From NCBI GenBank assembly GCA_964392085.1, contig CAYMOV010000020.1, forward strand, positions 1 through 37,951: a stretch of DNA of 37,951 nt, written 5' to 3'. Positions 30,888 to 37,951 of the stretch are shown here, piece by piece. The translations under genes and the position numbers were made by a program. Position 1 is the first letter of the stretch; every line of letters begins with the position of its first letter. This DNA comes from CAYMOV01 sp964392085 (GTDB lineage: Bacteria > Oederibacteriota > Muellerivitia > Muellerivitales > Muellerivitaceae). The notes under the pieces are model-generated. The model searched no databases. It saw nothing but the letters and a program-made list of their open reading frames with translations, and was not told the origin of the DNA.

Positions 30888-31648
30888 CTCCCATGGATTC
30901 AACCTCCGGCCTCCCGGCTTTCCTGCCTGAACGCTCTTGGCCCGCCAAGGCCCAAAGCGAATTCAAGAAGGCCGCCCAGGCGAACCGAGCCGTGGCGCTG
31001 GTGGGGGGGCCGGGAGTCCCATTCGTGGCGGCGGGTGGATGGCTTCGCCTTATGGCAGGATCGACCGCCGGTTCGGGAAGGTTTTTGGACCTGGCTTGCC
31101 TGACCCGAAAGGATAGGTTACAAACCTGGGATAAGGCCCCCGCCTCCCCCGGATGGGAATTCCTCCATCACGCCGAATTGATCCCGTCCTCCAAATGGGC
31201 AACCGGGAATTTTCCGGGCCGCGTGGCCTCGTTTATCGGAATCGTCCAGGGGCACCCGGGATGGGTGACGCTTCAAATGCCTCGATTGGCGGAATATCCC
31301 AGGCTGACGGAGCGGATCCAAGAGGCATGGTGGGACCTGACTGGCATGAAATTGCCCATCGCCAAGGCCCGTCTCCTATCCCAAACCCCCTGGTTAGGCG
31401 GGGAAGCCGAATTGGTGGAAACCCTAGTCCGGGCGGCTTCACTGGGGCCCGCTTTCGGCCTTAAACCCACCCCGCCGGAACCCCCTCTCCCCCCCGATGG
31501 AACCGCTTGGCGGGTCCATAAAAACCGTTTAGAAACCGCTCTTATTGAGGCGGCCTTGCGGGAATCGGGCGGAAACCGGACCCAGGCCGCCCGGGCCCTA
31601 GGGGTCCATCGAAATACCCTGTTGTGGCACCTCAGGAAGCGATCCTAA
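30884..31648 (+). CDS. Degenerate NtrC-like protein with a Fis-type HTH
   Basis: A 254-residue protein whose C-terminus (about 217-252, IEAALRESGGNRTQAARALG and onward) is a clear Fis/HTH_8 DNA-binding domain of the NtrC family. The rest looks like a shrunken sigma54-activator AAA+ domain: the Walker A position reads GGPGVPF (41-47) with no Lys, no GAFTGA loop is visible, and PWLGGEAELVETLVRAA (169-185) aligns in form with the WPGN-REL sensor region. It cannot be expected to hydrolyse ATP or remodel sigma54 polymerase. Start: GTG 30884, overlapping the ogg stop; ATG 30893 is possible. The gene next on the same strand is HU. It may be a local transcription factor; no function is proven. Confidence 0.7.
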   Translation: MTPMDSTSGLPAFLPERSWPAKAQSEFKKAAQANRAVALVGGPGVPFVAAGGWLRLMAGSTAGSGRFLDLACLTRKDRLQTWDKAPASPGWEFLHHAELIPSSKWATGNFPGRVASFIGIVQGHPGWVTLQMPRLAEYPRLTERIQEAWWDLTGMKLPIAKARLLSQTPWLGGEAELVETLVRAASLGPAFGLKPTPPEPPLPPDGTAWRVHKNRLETALIEAALRESGGNRTQAARALGVHRNTLLWHLRKRS

Positions 31649-31694
31649 TAAGAATTTGAAGGCCACACCAAGGTTGGGTAACCGTGCAACCCCC

Positions 31695-31715
31695 CGTGAA
31701 ATCAGGGAATTCACG
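31695..31715. promoter_or_regulatory. Inverted repeat upstream of the HU promoter
   Basis: CGTGAA (31695-31700) and TTCACG (31710-31715) form a 6-bp dyad with a 9-base centre, ten bases before the HU -35 box. It could be an operator, or with the following TAAAAA a weak terminator for the upstream operon. Confidence 0.35.
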
Positions 31716-31725
31716 TAAAAATCCC

Positions 31726-31755
31726 TTGCCAAGTCTCGTTTCGCATGGCTATATA
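31726..31755 (+). promoter_or_regulatory. Promoter of the HU gene
   Basis: TTGCCA (31726-31731) and TATATA (31750-31755) are spaced by 18 bases; the -10 lies in an unusually AT-rich TATATATAT patch for this genome. The start site would be about 30 bases before the GTG. Confidence 0.55.
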
Positions 31756-31791
31756 TATCTACAAGTCTTTTAAATCCCAGGAGGTAAGGGC

Positions 31792-32067
31792 GTGACCAAG
31801 AGTGAACTGCTGGCTTCCCTGGCGAACGACACCGGTCTTAAGAAGAAAGATGTTGATAATGTGATGCAGGCCTTGCGCAACACCATCTACAAAACCCTGA
31901 AGAAAGAACACAAGATCAAGCTGGACGGCTTGGGCGTGTTCCAACTGAAGGACCGCAAAGCCCGAGTGGCCCGCAACCCGCGGACCGGCGAGATGGTCAA
32001 TGTGCCCGCGAAAAAGGTCATTAAGTTCCGCGTGCTCAAGGACCTCAAGGAAGCCGTCCTCGGCTGA
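31792..32067 (+). CDS. hup: HU-family DNA-binding protein
   Basis: A 91-residue nucleoid protein that bends DNA as a dimer. The start MTKSELLASLAND, the two helices to about residue 40, LDGLGVF (44-50) and the beta-arm with RNPRTGE (61-67) and VPAKKVIKFR are family hallmarks. The RNPRTGE arm tip carries the Pro that intercalates between base pairs. GTG 31792 follows an excellent AGGAGG site. It has its own promoter and a strong terminator, so it is monocistronic. HU and IHF cannot be told apart with certainty, but the length and lack of IHF-specific sequence favour HU. Confidence 0.95.
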   Translation: MTKSELLASLANDTGLKKKDVDNVMQALRNTIYKTLKKEHKIKLDGLGVFQLKDRKARVARNPRTGEMVNVPAKKVIKFRVLKDLKEAVLG

Positions 32068-32120
32068 TGATCGGTGGGGCCCCAGGGGTTGTACCCTTGT
32101 CGCCTGAACCACCCATCATC
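32066..32120 (+). other. Long stem-loop starting at the HU stop codon
   Basis: GATGAT (32066-32071) and GGTGG (32073-32077) pair with CCACC (32109-32113) and ATCATC (32115-32120), an 11-bp stem with one C-C mismatch and a 31-base loop that itself has a GGGT-TGT-ACCC stem. It precedes the terminator by about 38 bases and may protect the HU mRNA end. Confidence 0.4.
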
Positions 32121-32157
32121 CAAGACAACAACTGAAAACATGGCTTTTCGATGCCAA

Positions 32158-32194
32158 GCGCCCTCTCCAATGTCGGAGAGGGTGCTTTTTTTTT
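32158..32194 (+). terminator. Rho-independent terminator of the HU gene
   Basis: An 11-bp stem (32158-32168 with 32175-32185, one G-T pair) with a six-base loop, followed by nine T residues (32186-32194). Confidence 0.93.
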
Positions 32195-32216
32195 CCCGAT
32201 TCATTGAGGTAACGAC

Positions 32217-34337
32217 GTGAAACCAAGCCCCGCACCCGTGGAAACGCGTCGACTTCCTGCCTGGGCGGCGGGGCTATTGTTTTTTTGGGCCCTTGGCGTC
32301 GCCGCCTTCTATTTGATCCAGGCGCCGCCCCATTTGGGGACCTGGGCATCCGCGCTCTCCATTTCAAGGTTTTCCGCCACCCCTTTCCCCGAAGCCCTTC
32401 GAAGGCTCGGAAGACTCTCCCTCGTGGCGGCCGGCGGAATCGGCGTCCTGCTGCTTACCTTGGGTTTGGGGGGAAGGATCGGCAGGTTTTTGGGCCTGCA
32501 GTATTCCAACGCCTGGTTGGAACTTGGCTGGAAAATCGTTTTGGGGATCGCCGGACTCCAATTTTTATGGTTGGGGACGGGCTATTGCGGCCTCTGGTTT
32601 CCAACCCTCTTGGGTGGGGCACTGGCGTTCCTTTTCGTCCTCACCCTTCGGGACGCCGGGTTTAAAAGCCGGGGCGTTCAAGGCCCGCTCCTTTCGCTGG
32701 AGCCCTTGGGGTGGGTCCTCGCGATCGGCACCCTCCTCCTGGGGTTGGCCCTGGCGTTCTGCCCGGAGACTTTCTACGATTCCCTCGTTTATATCCTGGC
32801 GGTCCCCGATGAGTGGTTACGGGCCCATGGCGTGGTTCCGGCCCCGGGCCAGATGTGCGAGTGGTTCTACCTCGGGGCTTCGGGTTGGTTCGCCAACGGC
32901 CTTTTACTCCAGGGGCCCGAGGCGGCCAAATTCCAGGCCGCGGCCCTGGTCCCGGTCACGGCTTTTTTCGCGGGGGGATGGGCCTGGGAAATCTCGGGAC
33001 GCCCCCGCTCGGCGGTCATGGCCTTCGGCTTGACCGCGACGTTTCCCCTGCTCGTCCTGAACAGTTGGGCGGCCCGGTCGGATGTGTTGACCGCCCTGGC
33101 CCTCCTGGCGGGGCTTTACGCCCTGCAACAATCCAGCCGCGAAAAACGTTGGTCGGTTCCCTGGGGCGCGGCCGCCGGGATCGCCTTCGGGTTGGCCATC
33201 GCGACCAAGTACCTGGCGGCCATCGGCCTCGCCGCCGGCGCCCTGATCCTGTTCCGAAACCGGGTCCGTCCCAACGACCGGCGGATGGGTTGGGTTTTCG
33301 CGGTCCCGATCCTTCTGTTGGTCGGCCCCTGGGCCGCCCGAAACGTGATTTTCACCGGCAACCCGCTTTATCCCTACCTCCCGGACCTTTTCGGGGGATG
33401 GAGGCTCCCCGATTGGGGTTTGGCGCGGCTTCTTTATGAGAATAAACTGACCCCCACCCAGTTCTTCTCATGGCCGCCGATCCCCTGGCGGGCGGTCATG
33501 CCGGGTTTTGACCTCTCGCAACCCGTGGGTCCCTGGGTTGTGGCGTTGGTCCCGCTGCTCCTCCTTTTCAAGTTCAAGAAGACGGTCCTCGGGTCCCTTC
33601 TGGGCTCATCCTTGTTGATCCTGGGGTTGGGATTGTTGCTCTCGCCGCTCCTTCGTTTCCAATTGGCCTCCTTCCTCCTTTTAGCCGTGGTGTTAGGCGC
33701 GTCCCTGGGGTCCTTGCCCGAGGGGTCCGGCCAGTCGGAGGCCGCGCGATGGGTCCTGGGGGCCTGCCTCGTCGTGGGCGCCGGGATGTACCTGGATGTG
33801 GCGGCGGGGTGGATGGACCCGATCGGGGTTTGGACCCTCCGGGAATCCCAGGGAGAGTATCTCCAACGAAACCTCCACAATTCATACCTGCCGTTAACCG
33901 AATGGGCCCGATCGGCCGTTCCGCCCGACGGCAAGCTCCTGATCCTGGGGGAAGGACGCGGTCTTTATTTTGCCGGACGGGTACTCCGCAACTCAGTGGA
34001 TGACGATCCCTTCCTGGCCCAAGCGGCGAGGGAGGACCTCACCTTGGAGGACTTCCGCCGGAGGCTTGGGCGCCAGGGCATCACCCACGCGGCCCTCAAC
34101 CTAGCCGAGGGGTTGGAAACAGCCAAAGATTACGGCCATTACAGCCGCCTGACCCCCGCGCAACGGGAGCGATTGAAGGGCTGGTGCGGCTTGGTGTTCC
34201 GACCCTTGCGGGAGGAGGGCGGCTTGGCGCTTTACGCCGTGACGGACCCGAAGGATCCCGCCCCGCCCCGACCTGAACCGCATTTGATCGCACGGTTGAT
34301 CGACGCGGGGTCTTCCCCGAAGTTGGGACCCCCATGA
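32217..34337 (+). CDS. Polytopic GT-C-like glycosyltransferase-family membrane protein 1
   Basis: A 706-residue inner-membrane protein with about a dozen membrane segments and a C-terminal soluble part (about 555-706). It resembles lipid-carrier-dependent GT-C (PMT/ArnT-like, GT39-type) proteins: ETFYDSLVYILAVPDEW at about 184-200, a TKYLAAIGLA segment and WAARNVIFTGNPLYPY match the usual pattern of acidic loop and NP-x-YP motif. Substrate is unknown; a sugar or lipid transfer for surface glycans is likely. GTG start, with GAGG nearby. It is a full-length paralogue of the next gene and is coupled to it by ATGA. Confidence 0.75.
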   Translation: MKPSPAPVETRRLPAWAAGLLFFWALGVAAFYLIQAPPHLGTWASALSISRFSATPFPEALRRLGRLSLVAAGGIGVLLLTLGLGGRIGRFLGLQYSNAWLELGWKIVLGIAGLQFLWLGTGYCGLWFPTLLGGALAFLFVLTLRDAGFKSRGVQGPLLSLEPLGWVLAIGTLLLGLALAFCPETFYDSLVYILAVPDEWLRAHGVVPAPGQMCEWFYLGASGWFANGLLLQGPEAAKFQAAALVPVTAFFAGGWAWEISGRPRSAVMAFGLTATFPLLVLNSWAARSDVLTALALLAGLYALQQSSREKRWSVPWGAAAGIAFGLAIATKYLAAIGLAAGALILFRNRVRPNDRRMGWVFAVPILLLVGPWAARNVIFTGNPLYPYLPDLFGGWRLPDWGLARLLYENKLTPTQFFSWPPIPWRAVMPGFDLSQPVGPWVVALVPLLLLFKFKKTVLGSLLGSSLLILGLGLLLSPLLRFQLASFLLLAVVLGASLGSLPEGSGQSEAARWVLGACLVVGAGMYLDVAAGWMDPIGVWTLRESQGEYLQRNLHNSYLPLTEWARSAVPPDGKLLILGEGRGLYFAGRVLRNSVDDDPFLAQAAREDLTLEDFRRRLGRQGITHAALNLAEGLETAKDYGHYSRLTPAQRERLKGWCGLVFRPLREEGGLALYAVTDPKDPAPPRPEPHLIARLIDAGSSPKLGPP

Positions 34338-36745
34338 CCCGACCCCCGTCCCAAAATCCCAAGGAAAATGATCCGGCGAGGTCGGTCCATTGGGGAGCCC
34401 TCGGGATGGTGGCTTGGACCACCTCAGTGCTCGCGATCTATTTGGACCGAAACCATATTCCCCTCTCGGCCCTGGATTCCCTCGGGGCCTCCTCCCTCCA
34501 ATCGGGAAACTTCGCCTGGGGGATCCTGGGCTCAAATCTTCTCGGGGGCCTCCGGGACTTGCTCGTGGCCTTTGGGATCCTCGCGGCCTACGAGGCGGTC
34601 GGCCGTCGGGGAATCGAATGGGCGGGCTGGGACTTTCCGAACAGGCCCCTTAGGTGGGCGGCCCAAGGGGCCCTGGGGGCCCTGGTCTACGCTTGGTTGT
34701 TCCTCGCCTTGGGCTTGGCGGGGCTTTGGTTCCGCCCGCTGCTTCTCTTGGTTTTGGCCGCCGGGTTCCTGGATTTCGCCTGGGCTTTTTTCCGAAGTCC
34801 CCGGCGGATCGAGCTTCCGGCCCGGCCCGTCGGGGACTCTTGGGTCCGGTTCCCGTTGGCCGTTGGTTTCCTGATGGCCCTGATGGCCTTACTCCACGGG
34901 GCCCTGCCGGAGATTTTTTACGATTCCCAGGTCTACCACCTGGCCGTTCCCGAGACCTGGCTCCACCAACATGCCTTGGTGGACCTGCCCCACCGGCTGT
35001 TCGCGACGTTCCCCTATGGGGGTGAGCTTTGCCTCTGGGGGGGATACCTTCTTGGGGGTTCCGAAGCCGCTAAGACCCTTGGGGTCCTCGCCTGGATCGG
35101 CGCCGCCTTGGTCGCCGGGGGATGGGCGGATGAATTGGCCGGGCCCACCACCGGTTTCTTCGCCGCCGCGCTGGTCTTGACCTGCCCCATCTACGCCCTG
35201 ACGGCTTGGACCACCCAGGTCGAGGGCCCCTTGGTGTTGTTCTCAATCCTCGCGCTTCATGTCCTGGACCGAGCGGCGGAGCGGCAACGGAAAAGGGATT
35301 GGGCCCTGGCCGGGTTGTTCCTGGGCCAGGCGGTGGCGGTCAAGTACAACGCGGTGTTCCTCGCGCCTTTCGTCCTGTTGGCCCTGGGCCGGTCCCACTG
35401 GCGGGCGTCCTGGAAGGCCTGGCTATTCCTAACACTGGCGGCCCTCGGGGTGGTAATGCCCTGGTGGATCAAGAACGGGGTCTTCTCCGGCAACCCATTC
35501 ACGCCCTATTTCGCGGGAGTGTGGGGAGGATGGGGCGTTGATCCCCAGGGGTTCCACCAACTCCTCCAGGAACAAAGGCTTTGGAGCGTCCAGAAACCCT
35601 TGGACTGGCTCACCCTGCCTTGGCGGCTCGTCATGGATTCGCCCAACGGGTACAACTTCACGGGCCCCCTGTTCCTCGTGGCTCCCCTGGTCCTGCTTCT
35701 TCCGGGGGCCCGTAAGGACGGGGAAAGGTTTTTGGGTTGGGGATCCATCCTGTTTTTTATCCTTTGCTTCCAGGTGACCCATCTCCTGCGGTTCGCGGCC
35801 ATCGGCTTCGCGCCGCTCTATCTCGCGGCGGCCTGCCGGATTGGGGGGGAGGCCCCCTGGTTCCGGCGTTGGATGGGCGCCCTCATGGGTTTCATGGCCC
35901 TCGTCGCCCTCCTGTTCCTGGGCGTGATGAGCCTGGTCCATTACTCTCCCGTGGGTTTTTGGACGGGTCGGGAGGATCGGTCGGCCTACCTCGACCGGGC
36001 CGGCGTGACACCTTATTTCCCGTTGGTCCGTCTCGTGGAGAAACGCCTCCAGCCCGGCGATGGTCTGCTGTTGGTGGGGGACGCCAGAAGCCTCGGTTAC
36101 CCGGGACGGACGGTCGCCAACACGGTCTTCGATCCCCAAGACCTGGCGGTTGACGCGCGGGAAGAAAAGGACCCAGCCGGAATCCTGGGGCGCCTCCGGC
36201 GGCGGGGGGTGGACCTGGTGGCGGTAAACCTCCAAGAGGGACTCCGGGTCTCGGGCGGTTACCACCACTATGACCTCGACGACGCGGCCTGGAAAAGGCT
36301 GTGGGAGGCTTTCCGCTGGGGGTCTGTTTTGGAGGGCTCGGACGGACAGGCTTTCCTTTACCGTTTGAAACCTGGGATGGTCCCGCCTGAATCGCGGGCC
36401 GGGCCCGGGACCGACGCGTCACCCTTCCTCTACCTGGCTTCGGAAGTGAAGCCCCTCGTCGACGCTGTCCGGTCAGGGGATGCCGCCGCCGCCGAACAAT
36501 CCCTGGGCCGTTTGTCCGGGCTTCAATCGTTCACCCCGCTCTGGCTGGAGCAGGAAGCCTCGATGAGCCAACAGGCCGGGCACACGGCCGACGCCCTCCG
36601 CCAATGGCGGGAAGCCGCGGGAAGGGGGCCCCTCAGCCTGGACGGCTACCGCCAATGGGTCGCGGCCCTCCAGGGTTCGGGTCATTCGGCCGAGGTCCGG
36701 ACGGTCGAGCGGCAAGCCCGGCAATGGTATCCTGGGAACCTATGA
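34334..36745 (+). CDS. Polytopic GT-C-like membrane protein 2 with a TPR-like tail
   Basis: An 803-residue paralogue of the gene before it. EIFYDSQVYHLAVPETW (about 193-209) matches ETFYDSLVYILAVPDEW there, VKYNAVFLAPF matches TKYLAAIGLA, WWIKNGVFSGNPFTPY matches WAARNVIFTGNPLYPY, and both have the same soluble C-terminal domain with G-x-Y-x-x-HY. It has about a dozen membrane segments. It adds about 110 residues at the end (about 690-803) with Ala-rich helical pairs that look like TPR-type repeats. It starts by an ATGA overlap and overlaps the ligase gene in the same way, so three genes form one translational unit. Confidence 0.75.
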   Translation: MTRPPSQNPKENDPARSVHWGALGMVAWTTSVLAIYLDRNHIPLSALDSLGASSLQSGNFAWGILGSNLLGGLRDLLVAFGILAAYEAVGRRGIEWAGWDFPNRPLRWAAQGALGALVYAWLFLALGLAGLWFRPLLLLVLAAGFLDFAWAFFRSPRRIELPARPVGDSWVRFPLAVGFLMALMALLHGALPEIFYDSQVYHLAVPETWLHQHALVDLPHRLFATFPYGGELCLWGGYLLGGSEAAKTLGVLAWIGAALVAGGWADELAGPTTGFFAAALVLTCPIYALTAWTTQVEGPLVLFSILALHVLDRAAERQRKRDWALAGLFLGQAVAVKYNAVFLAPFVLLALGRSHWRASWKAWLFLTLAALGVVMPWWIKNGVFSGNPFTPYFAGVWGGWGVDPQGFHQLLQEQRLWSVQKPLDWLTLPWRLVMDSPNGYNFTGPLFLVAPLVLLLPGARKDGERFLGWGSILFFILCFQVTHLLRFAAIGFAPLYLAAACRIGGEAPWFRRWMGALMGFMALVALLFLGVMSLVHYSPVGFWTGREDRSAYLDRAGVTPYFPLVRLVEKRLQPGDGLLLVGDARSLGYPGRTVANTVFDPQDLAVDAREEKDPAGILGRLRRRGVDLVAVNLQEGLRVSGGYHHYDLDDAAWKRLWEAFRWGSVLEGSDGQAFLYRLKPGMVPPESRAGPGTDASPFLYLASEVKPLVDAVRSGDAAAAEQSLGRLSGLQSFTPLWLEQEASMSQQAGHTADALRQWREAAGRGPLSLDGYRQWVAALQGSGHSAEVRTVERQARQWYPGNL

Positions 36746-37951
36746 GCCCCGCGCCCCCCACATCCCCCCGCGTCCGTTTTTCGGATTTGGCCCTGGGGGC
36801 GCTTTTCTTCCTCGCGCCCCTGGCCCTCGATCCCTGGGCCGCCGAGGGATTCACCCTTCCAAAGGAAATCATCTCGGCAGCCGCGCTGGTTTTCCTTTTG
36901 GCGATCCGGAAAAGCGGGGCCTGGCGTCGGGTCTTCGCCTCCCGGGGTTTCCGCTGGGCCTCGGTTTTCACGGCCTGGATGTTCGGCGTCTCCCTGCTGA
37001 CCGCCCGGGCGCCGGGGGAAATCGTCCCAGGGGGAATCCATTGGCTGTTGTTGTGGGGGGCCTACGCTTGGGGTTTGGGGGCCGACCCCCGGCAAAGGCG
37101 GAAAGCCGCCTTCCTCATCACGGCGGCGGCGGTGCCGGTCTCGCTCTTCGCCCTGGCCCAGGCCTTGGGGTTCAAGGGGGGCGTGGCTTGGACATCCGAG
37201 TTCGACCAGCGGGTCTTCTCCACTTTCGGAAACCCCAATTTCCTCGCGGGCTATCTCCTTGCGCTCTTTCCTTGGGCCCTGGTTCGGACCTTGACGGCGG
37301 TCCAGGCCAAACCACGCCGCACCCTGGCCCTTTGGATGGCCCTCATGCTCGGGGCTTTCACCTTCGCGCGGGTCCGGGGAGCCTATATCGGCCTGGGGAT
37401 CGGTGTCCTAACGGCCCTGGGGTTCTTGGCGCTTTCGGAGGTAGGGAAGGCCGCGCTCCAGAGGCAAAGGCGATGGCTGACGGTGGCCCTCGCGGCCCTG
37501 ATGCTGTCGCTCGTGGTCTTGCTGGCCCAACAGGGGGGCCTCAAGACCTTCAGCCTCTCGGGTGACACCGCGCGGTACCGGCTGGAGACCTGGCGGGTCA
37601 CGGCCCGGATGGTCCGGGACCATCCCTGGTTCGGGGTGGGACTCGGCAACTTCAAGGTCCAGTACCCGGCCTACCAACACCAGGGTTACGGCCCCGCCGA
37701 TTTCGTCCAGCATCCCTACACGCTTACGGAACACACCCACAACGAGCCCCTCCAGGTTTGGGCTGAGGGCGGGTTGGTGGGGTTGGTCCTCCTGTTGGGG
37801 ATGGTCGTCATGGGATGTGGGCCGTTGGTCCAGGCTGCCCGGCAAGGCTCCGTCGAGGCCGTGGGGGCTTTGGGGGGACTGGCCGCCTTGGGGGTCTTCT
37901 CCCTCTCGAACTTTCCGCTCCAATTGGCCCCGATGGCGGTCCTAGCCGGAT
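36742..37951 (+). CDS. O-antigen ligase family protein, 3' end cut by the window
   Basis: The first 403 codons of a polytopic protein of the O-antigen ligase/polymerase (Wzy_C, WaaL-like) type; no stop appears before the window end. STFGNPNFLAGY at about 160-171 and HTHNEPLQVWAEGG at 331-344 are the strongest family marks, the latter with the conserved periplasmic-loop His. RLETWRVTARMVRDHPWFGVGLGNF lies before it (about 280-304 by eye). ATG 36742 overlaps the preceding stop as ATGA. With the two GT-C-like genes it implies assembly of a surface polysaccharide or glycosylation of exported proteins. A TPR tail may follow outside the window. Confidence 0.88.
   Translation, partial: MSPAPPTSPRVRFSDLALGALFFLAPLALDPWAAEGFTLPKEIISAAALVFLLAIRKSGAWRRVFASRGFRWASVFTAWMFGVSLLTARAPGEIVPGGIHWLLLWGAYAWGLGADPRQRRKAAFLITAAAVPVSLFALAQALGFKGGVAWTSEFDQRVFSTFGNPNFLAGYLLALFPWALVRTLTAVQAKPRRTLALWMALMLGAFTFARVRGAYIGLGIGVLTALGFLALSEVGKAALQRQRRWLTVALAALMLSLVVLLAQQGGLKTFSLSGDTARYRLETWRVTARMVRDHPWFGVGLGNFKVQYPAYQHQGYGPADFVQHPYTLTEHTHNEPLQVWAEGGLVGLVLLLGMVVMGCGPLVQAARQGSVEAVGALGGLAALGVFSLSNFPLQLAPMAVLAG

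Overview
The window is a GC-rich stretch of bacterial chromosome centred on one long plus-strand division and cell wall (dcw) cluster. A 100-N gap at 16153-16252, flanked by a 55-bp exact duplication, marks it as a draft scaffold, most likely metagenomic. The gene content fits a diderm with DAP-type peptidoglycan: MurE carries the DNPR motif, Ddl has the D-Ala-D-Ala residue set, FtsQ, FtsA and FtsZ are all present, and an O-antigen-ligase-type protein closes the window. I could not assign a phylum from the sequence alone.

Layout. 1-1670: a gene-poor, AT-richer stretch with a small secreted Lys/Met/Pro-rich protein and a DUF4337-like membrane protein, each with its own terminator. 1768-22459: the dcw cluster in the order mraZ, two STAS-domain genes, rsmH, ftsL, ftsI (with PASTA domains), murE, murF, mraY, murD, ftsW, murG, murC, murB, ddl, ftsQ, ftsA, ftsZ. 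A good sigma70-type promoter and three 10-bp-spaced MraZ boxes precede mraZ. 22613-25921: a NodB-type polysaccharide deacetylase, an Amidase_3 N-acetylmuramoyl-L-alanine amidase and pgeF, which extend the wall theme to remodelling and editing. 25982-29119: single genes (a PilZ protein, an exported MsrB, a class III adenylate cyclase and a SAM methyltransferase). 29524-31648: a coupled trio of a four-helix membrane protein, an Ogg-type 8-oxoguanine glycosylase that apparently starts at CTG, and a NtrC-like protein whose ATPase motifs are lost while its Fis-type HTH is kept. 31792-32067: an HU protein with its own promoter and terminator. 32217-37951: two paralogous polytopic GT-C-like proteins and an O-antigen ligase cut by the window end.

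How it works together. The dcw block makes lipid II from UDP-MurNAc through the Mur ligases, MraY and MurG, polymerises and crosslinks it with FtsW and FtsI, and places the work with FtsZ, FtsA, FtsQ and FtsL. Many adjacent genes overlap by 1-4 bases (ATGA, GTGA or TGATG), implying translational coupling. The junctions that do not overlap tend to hold short palindromic or simple-sequence repeat units, and in two cases (ftsL, ftsW) such a hairpin has become part of the coding sequence.

The points I would look at first are the tandem STAS pair inside the dcw cluster, the degenerate sigma54-activator-like protein, the 38-codon ORF with an excellent Shine-Dalgarno between ftsQ and ftsA, and the set of unrelated palindromic elements at dcw junctions. 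I see no CRISPR array, phage, transposase, rRNA or tRNA. I do not see one clearly new multi-gene system; the listed oddities are leads.
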